A DNA stretch of 64,000 nucleotides from JAGOCV01 sp049445855 (lineage in GTDB: Bacteria > Pseudomonadota > Gammaproteobacteria > Burkholderiales > Burkholderiaceae_C). Under the pieces are notes generated by a model. That model was given only the letters and a program-made list of their open reading frames with translations. It was not told the DNA's origin and did no database searches. Positions 8,347 through 17,220 of the stretch are shown one piece after another. The translations under genes and the position numbers were made by a program. The stretch is from the NCBI RefSeq assembly GCF_049445855.1, contig NZ_JBMSDV010000001.1:248001-312000 (forward strand), written 5' to 3'. How positions within the stretch are numbered: the stretch's first letter is position 1; every line of letters starts with the position of its first letter.

Positions 8347-9093
8347 CTAGCGCACAGTGCCGCGCAACAATGCAGCTTCCCAGATGGGCCGACCCTGCGC
8401 CGCGGCCAGCGCCGCCATCGGCGCAGGGTCGTACGCCACCGAATGCTGCTCGACGTGCCAGCCATGGGGCGTACGCTCGACGATCGCATAGCGTGCGTCC
8501 GGCGTTCCCTGCTCCATGACATAGGGCTCAGGGTGATCGTCGTCATAGGCTTGTAGACCCACGCTCCCGGGATTCACCAACAAGGCTCCGTCCGGCATGA
8601 CCATCGAGCGCGGCACATGGCTGTGGCCGCACGCGATCAGGCTGGCCCTGGTTGTTCCGAGACGTTCCCTGACTTCATCGGCATTGGCGGCCACCAGCTT
8701 GCCGCCACGCACCGATTCAAGAAAATGCTCGCAGTCGCTGCGCGGCGTGCCATGGCACACGAACACATCCGGCGAAAGCCACGCGTCGGGCTTCAGGCTG
8801 CGCATCCACGCAAGCTCTTCAGGCCCGAGCTGGCGCAACGCATAGGCATCGGACGGCCCACCGCCCTTGCGCTCGAAATCGAGCACCTGCCGCTCGTGAT
8901 TGCCCGCGAGAACGAGCCAGCCCGAAGCCATGAGATACCGCGCTGTCTCGCGCGGCAGCAATGGCCCCGACAGGTTGTCCCCGAGGCAGACGATGCGGTC
9001 CACCGACCTGCGCGCGATATCGGCGACCACGGCTTCCAGTGCCGGAAGGTTGCCGTGGATGTCCGAAACGAATGCGATGCGGGTGTGACTCAT
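8347..9093 (-). CDS. Metallophosphoesterase, YfcE/MJ0936-like
   Basis: A 248-residue calcineurin-like phosphoesterase with all five metal-ligand blocks in order: D11-x-H13 in FVSDIHGNLPALEAVV, GDNLSGP, AGNHERQV, CHGTP and CGHSHVPRS. This is the arrangement of the one-domain phosphodiesterases that hydrolyse simple phosphodiesters or cyclic nucleotides, but the physiological substrate is unknown. The C-terminal 60 residues (after LLVNPGSVGLQAYDDDHPEP) are a family-typical beta-rich extension. It is 18 bases downstream of dnaE1 on the same strand, so it is probably co-transcribed. It converges with tolA. Confidence 0.88.
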   Translation of the reverse strand: MSHTRIAFVSDIHGNLPALEAVVADIARRSVDRIVCLGDNLSGPLLPRETARYLMASGWLVLAGNHERQVLDFERKGGGPSDAYALRQLGPEELAWMRSLKPDAWLSPDVFVCHGTPRSDCEHFLESVRGGKLVAANADEVRERLGTTRASLIACGHSHVPRSMVMPDGALLVNPGSVGLQAYDDDHPEPYVMEQGTPDARYAIVERTPHGWHVEQHSVAYDPAPMAALAAAQGRPIWEAALLRGTVR

Positions 9094-9111
9094 CCAGCGA
9101 CAAGCCTGCGC

Positions 9112-12100
9112 TTATTCGTACACGATGGATGCGGCCCCCTGGTCGGCCTGCGCCATCCAGCTGGCCAGTGCCGCGTCGCTGGGGAAGAACTTCGCGTCCT
9201 CGCCCAGTTGCAGCTCCGCCGTCGCGCCTTGGCGATGCACCTGCAGCCGCACGGCCAGACCCCGTACGAGTTCGCCCTGGTCCGAATACTCGCGCTTGGG
9301 CGGAAAGTCGTTGAGCAGGCGCTGGATGTCAGGTGCCTTGCCGTTCACCGCGACGCGCAGGAACTTGCCGAAGCGGCAGCGCGCGGTCGCGAGGTCCCAC
9401 ACCTGGTTCACGCTCAGGCGGAAGCCGCCGGAGAAACGGTCCGGCTGCAGCTTGCCCATGACGACGATGAGTTCGTCGTCCTTCAGCAGGTTGCGGTGGG
9501 CGTTGATCACGCCTTCATCGGCGGTGGCCTCGATCATCCCGGACTTGTCGTCGAGCTTGAACAGCGCGAGCTTGCCGCGCTGGCCGTTGATGACGCGGAA
9601 GTCGCTCACGATGCCCGCCAGCAGTTGCGGCTCGCGCGTGTCGATGAGCTCGTCGATCTCGCGCTTGACGAAGCGCCGCACCTCGGCTGCCACTTCGTCG
9701 AACAGGTGGCCCGACAGGTAGAAGCCGACGGCCGTCTTCTCGTGTGTGAGGCGCTCCTTCACACCCCAGGGCAAGGCTTCGACCAGGTCGGGCTCCTGCG
9801 TGCTGGAGCCATGTGTGTCGTCGCCCATGTCGAACAGGCCGCCCTGGTTCGCGTTGGCTTCGGTTGCGGCCGCAAAGTCGAAAGCGCGGTCGATGGACGC
9901 CACCATCGACGCACGGTTCTGCTGCAGCGCGTCGAACGCGCCAGCCTTGATGAGCGCTTCCACCGTGCGCTTGTTGATGCGCGTGCGGTCGATGCGGCGG
10001 CAGAAGTCGAACAGGCTGGTGAACGGGCCGCTCTCCCCGCCGGCCGGGCCACTGCCGCGCCCTTCACGTGCAGCGACGATGGCTTCGATGGCCTGCTGGC
10101 CCGTGCCCTTGATCGCGCCAAGACCGTAGCGGATGACCTTGTCCGTCACCGGCTCGAAACGATGGACGCCGCGGTTCACGTCCGGCGGCTCGAAGCTCAT
10201 GCCGAAGTGCTTCACCGCATCTTCGAACAACACCTTGAGCTTGTCGGTGTCGTCCATTTCGACGGTCATGTTGGCGCAGTAGAACTCCGCCGTGTAGTGC
10301 ACTTTCAACCAGCCCGTGTGGTAGGCGAGCAGGGAGTACGCGGCAGCGTGCGACTTGTTGAAGCCGTAGCCTGCAAACTTCTCCATCAGGTCGAATATCT
10401 CGTCAGCCTTCTCTTCGACGATACCGTGGGTGGCCAGGGCGCCCGCGCGGAATTTTTCGCGGTGCTCGGCCATTTCCTCGGCCTTCTTCTTGCCCATGGC
10501 ACGGCGCAGCAAGTCGGCGCCGCCGAGCGAATACCCACCCAGGATCTGCGCGGTCTGCATCACCTGTTCCTGGTAGACCATGATCCCGTAGGTTTCGGAG
10601 AGCATGTCGGCCACGGCAGGATGCGGATACTCCACGTCCTCGCGCCCGTGCTTGCGCGCGACAAAACTGGGGATCAGGTCCATCGGGCCGGGACGGTACA
10701 GCGCATTCAGCGCGATCAGGTCTTCCAGGCGCGTGGGCTTCGCATCGCGCAGCATGCCCTGCATGCCGCGCGATTCGAACTGGAACACAGCCTCGGTCTT
10801 GCCGTCCGCGAAAAGCTTGTACGTTGGCGCATCGGTCAGGGGTATGTTCTCGAACGCGAAATCTTCCTGCCCCTTGTGCCGCCGGACGATGAAGTCCTTC
10901 GCGATCTCCAGGATGGTCAGCGTCGCGAGGCCCAGGAAGTCGAACTTCACGAGGCCGATGGCCTCCACGTCATCCTTGTCATACTGACTCACCGCCGATT
11001 CACTGCCGGGTTGCTGGTAGAGCGGGCAGAAGTCGGTGAGCTTGCCAGGCGCGATCAGCACACCGCCCGCGTGCATGCCGACGTTGCGCGTCATGCCTTC
11101 GAGCTTCTGCGCGAGCGCGACGAGCGTCTTGACCTCATCTTCCTTCTCCAGCCGTTCGGCAAGGATCGGCTCCGCCTTGATCGCGCCGTCGATGGTGATG
11201 TGCTGGCCCGGCTTGTTGGGAATGAGCTTGGAGATGCCGTCGCAGAACGTGTAGCTCATGTCGAGCACCCGGCCCACGTCGCGGATGGCCGCGCGCGCGG
11301 CCATGGTGCCGAAGGTGGCGATCTGGCTCACCGCGTCCTTGCCGTATTTCGACTTCACGTAGTCGATGACGCGGTCGCGGTTGCTCTGGCAGAAGTCGAT
11401 GTCGAAGTCCGGCATCGACACCCGCTCGGGGTTCAGGAAGCGCTCGAACAGCAGGTTGTATTGCAGCGGGTCGAGGTCGGTGATCTTGAGCGCGTAAGCC
11501 ACGAGCGACCCCGCGCCCGAGCCCCGGCCCGGCCCCACCGGGCAGCCGTTGTTCTTCGCCCAGCCGATGAAATCCCCCACGATCAGGAAGTAGCCCGGGA
11601 AGCCCATCTTCAGGATCACGTCGATCTCGAACGCCAGGCGCGCCTCGTAGCGTGGACGTTCCTTCTCGCGCTGCACGGCATCGGGGTACAAATGCTCGAG
11701 CCGCTCGTTCAGGCCTTCCGCAGATGCCACGCGGAAGTACTCCTCGATCGGCATGCCGTTCGGCGTGGGGAAATCAGGCAGGCGCGGCTTGCCCAACTGC
11801 AACTCCAGGTTGCAACGGCGCGCAATCTCCACCGTGTTGGCCAGCGCGGAAGGCACGTCGGCAAACAGCGCTTCCATCTGCGCGGCCGACTTGAAATACT
11901 GCTCGCGCGTGAACTTGCGCACGCGGCGCTGATTGCCGAGGATTTCACCTTCGGAGATGCACACACGCGCTTCGTGCGCCTCGTAGTCATCCTCGGCCGT
12001 GAACTGCACGGGATGCGTTGCGACCACCGGCAACTTCAGGCGCGCGGCCAACTGGACGGCTGCGATCACGTGCGCTTCGTCGTCGGCGCGGCCTGCGCGC

Positions 12101-12603
12101 TGCAATTCCAGATAGAAACGATGCGGAAAAAGGCTGGCAAGCTTCAAAGCCAGATCAGCCGCGCGTGCAGCGTCGCCCTGCACCAGGGCCTGCCCTACCG
12201 GACCGGCCTGCGCACCCGACAGCACGATCAGGCCTTCACCCAGTTCCTGCAGCCATTCCAGCTTGCAGACAGCCTGCGCCTTGACGATGTTGCGCGTCCA
12301 CGCGCGCGCGAGCAGTTCGCTCAGGTTCAGGTAGCCCTGCCTGTTCTGGACGAGCAACACCACCCGCGACAGCACCGCCGCATCCTTGCCCAGACCTTCG
12401 AGGAAAACTTCGACGCCGATGATCGGCTTCACGCCCGCGCCCCGGGCTTCACGGTAGAACTTGATGGCACCGAACAGGTTGCTCAGGTCGGTGATGGCCA
12501 GTGCGCCCTGGCCGTCTGCGGCCGCAGTCTTGACGACATCGTCGATTCGGTTGGTTCCGTCGACGACGGAGAATTCGGTGTGCAGGCGCAGGTGGACAAA
12601 CAT
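9112..12603 (-). CDS. dnaE: DNA polymerase III alpha subunit (replicative)
   Basis: Chromosomal replicase, 1163 residues, the normal DnaE1 length. It has an N-terminal PHP domain (FVHLRLHTEFSVVDG at the start), a palm with the catalytic acidic motif MPDFDIDFCQSNRDRVIDYV near 400, and GPGRGSGAGSLVAYAL. Further on are YNLLFERFLNPERVSMP, the fingers with YRPGPMDLIPSFVARKHG, a helix-hairpin-helix region and a C-terminal OB fold (about 960-1050, GIVSDFRVINGQRGKLALF). The gene is transcribed away from trhO with a 62-base divergent gap and runs towards the metallophosphoesterase. It is distinct from the second alpha-type polymerase, dnaE2, in this window. Confidence 0.97.
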   Translation of the reverse strand: MFVHLRLHTEFSVVDGTNRIDDVVKTAAADGQGALAITDLSNLFGAIKFYREARGAGVKPIIGVEVFLEGLGKDAAVLSRVVLLVQNRQGYLNLSELLARAWTRNIVKAQAVCKLEWLQELGEGLIVLSGAQAGPVGQALVQGDAARAADLALKLASLFPHRFYLELQRAGRADDEAHVIAAVQLAARLKLPVVATHPVQFTAEDDYEAHEARVCISEGEILGNQRRVRKFTREQYFKSAAQMEALFADVPSALANTVEIARRCNLELQLGKPRLPDFPTPNGMPIEEYFRVASAEGLNERLEHLYPDAVQREKERPRYEARLAFEIDVILKMGFPGYFLIVGDFIGWAKNNGCPVGPGRGSGAGSLVAYALKITDLDPLQYNLLFERFLNPERVSMPDFDIDFCQSNRDRVIDYVKSKYGKDAVSQIATFGTMAARAAIRDVGRVLDMSYTFCDGISKLIPNKPGQHITIDGAIKAEPILAERLEKEDEVKTLVALAQKLEGMTRNVGMHAGGVLIAPGKLTDFCPLYQQPGSESAVSQYDKDDVEAIGLVKFDFLGLATLTILEIAKDFIVRRHKGQEDFAFENIPLTDAPTYKLFADGKTEAVFQFESRGMQGMLRDAKPTRLEDLIALNALYRPGPMDLIPSFVARKHGREDVEYPHPAVADMLSETYGIMVYQEQVMQTAQILGGYSLGGADLLRRAMGKKKAEEMAEHREKFRAGALATHGIVEEKADEIFDLMEKFAGYGFNKSHAAAYSLLAYHTGWLKVHYTAEFYCANMTVEMDDTDKLKVLFEDAVKHFGMSFEPPDVNRGVHRFEPVTDKVIRYGLGAIKGTGQQAIEAIVAAREGRGSGPAGGESGPFTSLFDFCRRIDRTRINKRTVEALIKAGAFDALQQNRASMVASIDRAFDFAAATEANANQGGLFDMGDDTHGSSTQEPDLVEALPWGVKERLTHEKTAVGFYLSGHLFDEVAAEVRRFVKREIDELIDTREPQLLAGIVSDFRVINGQRGKLALFKLDDKSGMIEATADEGVINAHRNLLKDDELIVVMGKLQPDRFSGGFRLSVNQVWDLATARCRFGKFLRVAVNGKAPDIQRLLNDFPPKREYSDQGELVRGLAVRLQVHRQGATAELQLGEDAKFFPSDAALASWMAQADQGAASIVYE

Positions 12604-12665
12604 GGGCTCATTGTAGGAAATGCGCCGCCCCGCTGAAGCCTTGACAGGTTCTTAAAATCACTCCC

Positions 12666-13439
12666 GTGAATCCCGCTGAAACCCCGTCCGCGCCCGGCGC
12701 AGTGCTCAACATTTCTGTCTACAAATTCGTCCCGATCCCGGACGCGGCGCAGCTGCGCGAAACGCTGTTCGAACGCGCGCAGGCCGCGACCCTGAAGGGC
12801 ACGATCCTGCTGGCCGAAGAAGGCATCAACATGTTCCTGGCCGGCAGCGCCGGGGCCGTGCGCGGCTTTGTCGACGCGCTGCGTGCCGACACGCGTTTCG
12901 CCGACCTTGCACCGAAGGAAAGCTGGTCGACTTCGCAGCCTTTCCGCAAACTGCTGGTGAAGGTGAAGCGCGAGATCATCCGCATGAACCACCCGGCCAT
13001 CAAGCCGGCGGACGCACGCGCACCGGCGGTGGATGCAGCCACGCTCGAGCGCTGGCTCGCGCAGGGCCACGACGACAACGGGCAGCCGGTCGTGACGCTG
13101 GACACGCGCAACGCCTTCGAGGTCGACCACGGCACGTTCGACGGCGCGATCGACTGGCGCATCGGCAAGTTCACCGAGTTCCCCGAGGCGCTGCGCGCGC
13201 ACAAGGACGAATTCACCGGCAAGACGGTGGTGAGCTTCTGCACCGGCGGCATCCGCTGCGAGAAGGCGGCCATCCTGATGCGCGAGGAAGGCATCCAGGA
13301 TGTCTATCAGCTCGAAGGCGGCATCCTCAAGTACTTCGAGGAAGTCGGCGGCGCTCACTACACCGGCCAGTGCTTCGTGTTCGACGAACGCGAGGCACTG
13401 GACGCAGAACTCAAGGCCAGCCAGGACGAGCCACGCTGA
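12666..13439 (+). CDS. trhO: Rhodanese-domain tRNA uridine(34) hydroxylase TrhO
   Basis: The 257-residue protein has the YceA/TrhO layout. Residues 1-100 form an acylphosphatase-like UPF0176 N-domain (VYKFVPIPDAAQLRETLF, TILLAEEGINMFLAG). The rhodanese domain follows, with the active-site loop FCTGGIRCEKAA and cysteine C192 as likely nucleophile. TrhO makes 5-hydroxyuridine at position 34 of certain tRNAs using oxygen. Compared with E. coli TrhO (about 350 residues) it lacks the C-terminal cysteine-rich extension and so belongs to the short form. The start is GTG at 12666, giving a very short leader from the dnaE divergent gap. Confidence 0.9.
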   Translation: MNPAETPSAPGAVLNISVYKFVPIPDAAQLRETLFERAQAATLKGTILLAEEGINMFLAGSAGAVRGFVDALRADTRFADLAPKESWSTSQPFRKLLVKVKREIIRMNHPAIKPADARAPAVDAATLERWLAQGHDDNGQPVVTLDTRNAFEVDHGTFDGAIDWRIGKFTEFPEALRAHKDEFTGKTVVSFCTGGIRCEKAAILMREEGIQDVYQLEGGILKYFEEVGGAHYTGQCFVFDEREALDAELKASQDEPR

Positions 13440-13460
13440 CCCCGGGACAAAGAGCGGCCG

Positions 13461-14342
13461 TCAGAGCGGCTTGCGTTCCGGCAGCGGGATGAACTCCGTT
13501 TCGCCCGGCACCTTGTCGAAGCGGCCGGCCTCCCAATCGTCCGCAGCCTGCAGGATGCGCTCCTTGCGGCTGGACACGAAGTTCCACCACATGAAGCGGT
13601 GCCCGTCCAGCGGTGCGCCGCCCACAACGGCCAGACGCGCCGGGCCGGTCGATTCGATGCGCACGGCCTTCCCTGCCTCGAGCACGCCAAGCGTTTGCCG
13701 TGGCAGCGGCACGCCATCGACCAACACATCGCCGGACACGGGATAGACAGCGCGTTCTTCGACCAGCGCAGGCAGCTCGAAGACACCGCCCGACGGCAGA
13801 TGGACGTCGAGGTAAAGCGTTGGCGCGAAGGTGGCCACCGGCGACTTCACACCGAACGCCTCGCCGATCAGCACGCGCACTTTCGCTGCGCCCACATCCG
13901 CCTCAGGGATCGACTCGGCTGGCGTATGCACGAATGCCGGTTCCGCTTCCTCGTGTTCGCGAGGCAATGCCGCCCACAGTTGCAGACCGTGGTTCACGAA
14001 CTCCTTGTCCAGCAGGTCGTCCGGCTTGCGCTCGGAATGCACGATGCCCTTGCCCGCCGTCATCCAGTTGATCGCGCCGGGCTCGATGCGCTGCACGGCG
14101 CCCAGGCTGTCGCGGTGCATCATGGCGCCCTCGAACAGGTAGGTCACCGTCGCCAAGCCGATGTGCGGATGGGGGCGCACATCGTGCCCCTGCCCCGGGT
14201 GTTCGGTGACCGGGCCGAAGTGATCGAGAAAAAGGAAGGGCCCCACGGATTGCTTCTGCGCCGAGGGCAGCAGGCGGCGCACCATGAAGCCGCCGCCCAG
14301 GTCCTTGGCATGTCCGTTCAGGGCGAGTTGCAGGCTCATCAT
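13461..14342 (-). CDS. Pirin family protein (quercetinase-like cupin)
   Basis: A 293-residue two-domain cupin of the pirin family. The N-terminal cupin has PHPHIGLATVTYLFEGAMMH with the metal-binding histidines and the H/E pair in HSERKPDDLLDKE-like context. The C-terminal domain ends DWEAGRFDKVPGETEF. Bacterial pirins such as YhhW can cleave quercetin, while others act as redox-sensing regulators; which applies here is open. It lies downstream of, and in the same direction as, the flavodoxin/DoxX/pirin operon, but a strong terminator separates it from that operon. The start codon is preceded by AAGGAG. Confidence 0.9.
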   Translation of the reverse strand: MMSLQLALNGHAKDLGGGFMVRRLLPSAQKQSVGPFLFLDHFGPVTEHPGQGHDVRPHPHIGLATVTYLFEGAMMHRDSLGAVQRIEPGAINWMTAGKGIVHSERKPDDLLDKEFVNHGLQLWAALPREHEEAEPAFVHTPAESIPEADVGAAKVRVLIGEAFGVKSPVATFAPTLYLDVHLPSGGVFELPALVEERAVYPVSGDVLVDGVPLPRQTLGVLEAGKAVRIESTGPARLAVVGGAPLDGHRFMWWNFVSSRKERILQAADDWEAGRFDKVPGETEFIPLPERKPL

Positions 14343-14360
14343 TTCTCCTTGTCATCGTGC

Positions 14361-14391
14361 AAAAAAAAAAAGGCGGCCTGCGGGCCGCCTT
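14361..14391 (-). terminator. Rho-independent terminator of the pirin-DoxX-flavodoxin operon
   Basis: Read on the minus strand, a 9-bp perfect stem (AAGGCGGCC / GGCCGCCTT) with a 4-base loop is followed by a run of more than ten T. It begins 26 bases after the flavodoxin stop and ends 18 bases before the next pirin gene, so the latter needs its own promoter or read-through. Confidence 0.93.
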
Positions 14392-14416
14392 CGAAGCCAT
14401 TGCTGGCGTTGCGGCC

Positions 14417-14971
14417 TCAGCCCTTGAGCCGGGCCGCGACTTCGGCAATGCGTTTGCCGAAGAGTTTCGCGGTTTCCAGGTCACCGGGCAAGCACTCGTC
14501 GGCACTCGAATCCGACGGCGAGGTCGCCATCGCACCGGCGAACGAGCCGACATAGTTGATGTCGTTGCGCTGCGACGCCTTGGTGTTCGCGGGCATCATG
14601 CCCGTTCCGACCCAGATGCCGCCGTGCTGCATGGCCAGCGTGAACAGGTAGTGCAGCGTGGACAGCTTGTCGCCGTTCATCGTCGCGCTGTTCGTGAAGC
14701 CCGCGAAGAGCTTGTCCTTCCAGCCCTGGCTGAACCATTGCTTCGAGGACGCGTCCGCGAACTTCTTGAACTGCCAGCTCGCCATGCCCATGTAGGTCGG
14801 CGAACCGAAGACGATCGCGTCCGCGCTGTTCAGCGTGTCCCATCCGCCCTCGGGCAGGTTGCCCTCGGCATCGATGGCCACGAGCGTGGCGTTGGCGCCT
14901 TCGGCCACCGATTGCGCGACGCGCTGGGTGTGACCGTAGCCCGAGTGGAATACGACGGCAATGCGTGTCAT
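14417..14971 (-). CDS. Flavodoxin-family NAD(P)H-dependent oxidoreductase (WrbA-like)
   Basis: A 184-residue flavodoxin-fold protein that should bind FMN and reduce quinones with NAD(P)H. The phosphate-binding loop is at the N-terminus (VVFHSGYGHTQRVAQSVAEG), followed by the second FMN loop FGSPTYMGMASWQFKKFADA. The middle carries the WrbA-type LFTLAMQHGGIWVGTG, with the Asn-rich segment expected to contact the isoalloxazine. ATG 14971 is preferred to the open frame's earlier ATGs because it directly follows the DoxX stop by 4 bases. It is the last gene of the pirin-DoxX-flavodoxin operon. Confidence 0.9.
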   Translation of the reverse strand: MTRIAVVFHSGYGHTQRVAQSVAEGANATLVAIDAEGNLPEGGWDTLNSADAIVFGSPTYMGMASWQFKKFADASSKQWFSQGWKDKLFAGFTNSATMNGDKLSTLHYLFTLAMQHGGIWVGTGMMPANTKASQRNDINYVGSFAGAMATSPSDSSADECLPGDLETAKLFGKRIAEVAARLKG

Positions 14972-14975
14972 GACA

Positions 14976-15386
14976 TCAACCCTTGCGCTTGGCATCGACG
15001 CTGAAGGCACCTGCGCCCCATGCGGCCAGCGTCAGCAAGCCACCGACGACGGCGATGTTCTTGAAGAACATGAGCTGCTGCATCATCTGCTGCTCGGCCG
15101 GCACACCCCAGTAGTTGTGGAAGATGAAGGTTGCGACGAGCGTGAACGCGGCCAGCGCCAGCGCTGCGATGCGCGTGCCGAAACCTGCCAGCAGCATGAG
15201 CCCGGCGCCCAGTTCGATGACGATGGCAATCACCACGCCCACCTCCGGCAGCGGCAGTCCCTTGGAAGCGATGTACCCCGCCGTGCCGGCGAATCCGCCG
15301 ATCTTGCTGAAGCCCGCAGGGATGAAAAGCAGGGCGATCAGTGCGCGGCCGATCAGGCTCAGGGTGTTCTGGAAGGAAGTGGGCAT
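14976..15386 (-). CDS. DoxX family membrane protein
   Basis: A 136-residue inner-membrane protein with four predicted helices. The first is LIGRALIALLFIPAGFSKIGGF, the DoxX family hallmark; the others are around residues 45-70, 75-95 and 105-125. The family is named for a thiosulfate:quinone oxidoreductase subunit but most bacterial members are poorly characterised and often sit beside pirin or quinone reductase genes, as here. ATG 15386 is used; the longer frame reads through the gap to the upstream pirin. The operon partner on each side suggests a quinone or redox-stress role (inference). Confidence 0.88.
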   Translation of the reverse strand: MPTSFQNTLSLIGRALIALLFIPAGFSKIGGFAGTAGYIASKGLPLPEVGVVIAIVIELGAGLMLLAGFGTRIAALALAAFTLVATFIFHNYWGVPAEQQMMQQLMFFKNIAVVGGLLTLAAWGAGAFSVDAKRKG

Positions 15387-15444
15387 GTTGGTCCTCGAAG
15401 GTTGGTTGAAAAAATGAGTAGGGACTGGAAAGGCCGCCAAAGGT

Positions 15445-16146
15445 TCACGCGGCCAGGTCGAACACCAGGACCTCGGCATCCTTGCCGTGATCCAGGGTGA
15501 TTTGCGATTCGCCTTCGATCAGTGCCGCATCGCCACCTTGCAGCGACTTGCCATTGACCTCCAGCTCACCACGGATGAGGTGCACGTAGCTCTTGCGGGC
15601 AGGATCGAGCCCGAGCGAGGCCTTCTCGCCTTCGTCGAACAGGCCCGCATAGAGCGATGCGTCCGCGTGGATCGTCACCGAGCCTTCAGCGCCATCGGGC
15701 GACGCGACCAGGCGCAGCTTGCCGCGCTTCTCGCCGTCGTCGAACGACTTCTGCTCGTAGCTCGCGGGGATGCCGCGCACGTTGGGCTCGATCCAGATCT
15801 GCAGGAAGTGCGTTGTCTCGCCCTGGGCGTGGTTGAACTCGCTGTGCATCACGCCGCGACCGGCACTCATGCGCTGCACGTCGCCGGGCGGGATGCCCTT
15901 GACGTTGCCCATGCTGTCCTTGTGCGCCAGGTTGCCCTGCAGCACGTAGCTGATGATTTCCATGTCACGGTGGCCGTGCGTGCCGAAGCCGGTGCCCGGG
16001 GCGATGCGGTCCTCGTTGATGACGCGCAGGTTGCCGAAGCCCATGTGCTCCGCGTCGTAGTAATTGGCGAACGAGAAGCTGTGCTGGGACTTGAGCCAGC
16101 CGTGATCGGCGTGGCCGCGATCCTGCGATTTGCGAAGAGTCAACAT
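15445..16146 (-). CDS. Pirin family protein, YhhW-like
   Basis: A 233-residue short pirin resembling E. coli YhhW, a quercetin 2,3-dioxygenase. It starts LRKSQDRGHADHGWLKSQHSFSF-like and has the conserved metal site GTGFGTHGHRDMEIISYVLQ with the three histidines, then RMSAGRGVMHSEFNH carrying the fourth ligand. The C-terminal cupin half is shorter (VHLIRGELEVNGKSLQGGD). It is the first gene of a three-gene minus-strand operon and is transcribed divergently from a LysR regulator. The shared 126-base gap holds two palindromes that look like operators. Confidence 0.92.
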   Translation of the reverse strand: MLTLRKSQDRGHADHGWLKSQHSFSFANYYDAEHMGFGNLRVINEDRIAPGTGFGTHGHRDMEIISYVLQGNLAHKDSMGNVKGIPPGDVQRMSAGRGVMHSEFNHAQGETTHFLQIWIEPNVRGIPASYEQKSFDDGEKRGKLRLVASPDGAEGSVTIHADASLYAGLFDEGEKASLGLDPARKSYVHLIRGELEVNGKSLQGGDAALIEGESQITLDHGKDAEVLVFDLAA

Positions 16147-16225
16147 GTGAAGCTCCTTTCTGTGTCAGGGCTGCAATGTGCAGCGCGTGGATGAAATGTA
16201 GATTCCCTCCATTCAGTTTTCAGCG

Positions 16226-16260
16226 CTTCAATTTGAAGAAATCATTCAAATATTTTGAAT
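16226..16260. promoter_or_regulatory. Twin palindromic operator between the pirin operon and lysR
   Basis: Two perfect inverted repeats share the core TTCAA...TTGAA. The first is CTTCAA-T-TTGAAG at 16226-16238 and the second ATTCAAA-TAT-TTTGAAT at 16244-16260. Their centres (16232 and 16252) are 20 bp apart, close to two helical turns, so a LysR-type tetramer could fill both. The second ends 12 bases before the lysR start, allowing autorepression. Binding by the adjacent LysR is inferred. Confidence 0.65.
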
Positions 16261-16272
16261 TAAACTTGTCGG

Positions 16273-17211
16273 ATGGCCACACCCCGAGACGTCCTCACTC
16301 CCGATTCGCTGTCCATGCTGCAGGCCGTGGCGAAAGCGGGCAGTTTTGCGGCCGCAGCACGCGATCTGGGGCTCGTGCCGAGCGCGCTCACCTACCGCAT
16401 CCGCGCCATCGAGGACGCGCTGGACGTGCTGCTGTTCGACCGCAGTTCCCGGCAGGCACGCATCACACCGGCGGGCGAAGAACTGCTGCGTGAATCGCGC
16501 CGGTTGCTGGACGACCTGGACAACGTGGCCAACCGCGTGAAGCGCGTGGCAACCGGCTGGGAGCCGCAGCTCACCCTGTCGGTGGATGGCGTGATTTCGC
16601 GGCTGGTGATGATGGAGCTCGCCGACGCTTTCTTCGCACTCGACCCGCCGACCCGGCTGCGCATCCGCGAGGAAACGCTGTCGGGCACGCAGGAGGCACT
16701 GACCTCGGGACTTGCAGACCTCGCCATCGGGATTGCGGCCGAGCCCCTGCTCACGAGCCTGATGATCAAGCCGCTGGGCAGCATGAGCTTCGTATTCGCT
16801 GTTGCGCCGCACCATCCGCTTGCGACCGCACCCGAACCGCTCACCGACGACGTGATCCGCCAGCACCGTGCGGTGGCCGTGGCCGACTCGGTGCAGCGCG
16901 GCGGCGGCGTCACCGTCGGTCTGCTGGGCGGGCAGGACGTGTTCACCGTGCCCACGATGACAGCCAAGCTCGAGGCGCAGTTGCGCGGCCTGGGTGCCGG
17001 CCACGTCCCCGAGCCGATGGCACGCCCTTTCATCGAGACCGGTCGTCTCGTCGTGCGCCAGACGCGCCGGCAGACACGCATCGGCCGAATGAGTTATGCG
17101 TGGCGCACCCCCGGAGCGTCCGGCATGGGCCGTGCGCTGCAGTGGTGGCTGCAACAGCTCGAAAGCCCGAAGACGCGTACGGCACTGCTCGAACGCCACC
17201 ACGGCGTGTAG
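16273..17211 (+). CDS. LysR family transcriptional regulator
   Basis: A 312-residue LTTR. The N-terminal winged helix-turn-helix occupies residues 10-68 (LSMLQAVAKAGSFAAAARDL, then PSALTYRIRAIEDALDVLLF). A linker helix and a periplasmic-binding-protein-like effector domain (about 95-300) follow. It is divergent from the pirin-DoxX-flavodoxin operon, the usual location for the regulator of such an operon. Palindromes upstream are its probable binding sites. The effector is unknown; a quinone or electrophile is a reasonable guess from the regulated genes. Confidence 0.92.
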   Translation: MATPRDVLTPDSLSMLQAVAKAGSFAAAARDLGLVPSALTYRIRAIEDALDVLLFDRSSRQARITPAGEELLRESRRLLDDLDNVANRVKRVATGWEPQLTLSVDGVISRLVMMELADAFFALDPPTRLRIREETLSGTQEALTSGLADLAIGIAAEPLLTSLMIKPLGSMSFVFAVAPHHPLATAPEPLTDDVIRQHRAVAVADSVQRGGGVTVGLLGGQDVFTVPTMTAKLEAQLRGLGAGHVPEPMARPFIETGRLVVRQTRRQTRIGRMSYAWRTPGASGMGRALQWWLQQLESPKTRTALLERHHGV

Positions 17212-17220
17212 AGTGGGGGC

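Noticed and set aside
8617..12636. Plus-strand open frame of 1339 codons opposite dnaE1 and the metallophosphoesterase
   Set aside because: Mirror of two secure minus-strand genes; His/Arg/Val-rich protein typical of antisense shadows.
12641..12658. TTGACA and TAAAAT between dnaE1 and trhO as a promoter
   Set aside because: The spacing between the two hexamers is only 6 bp, too short for a sigma-70 promoter; one of them may still be used on its own.
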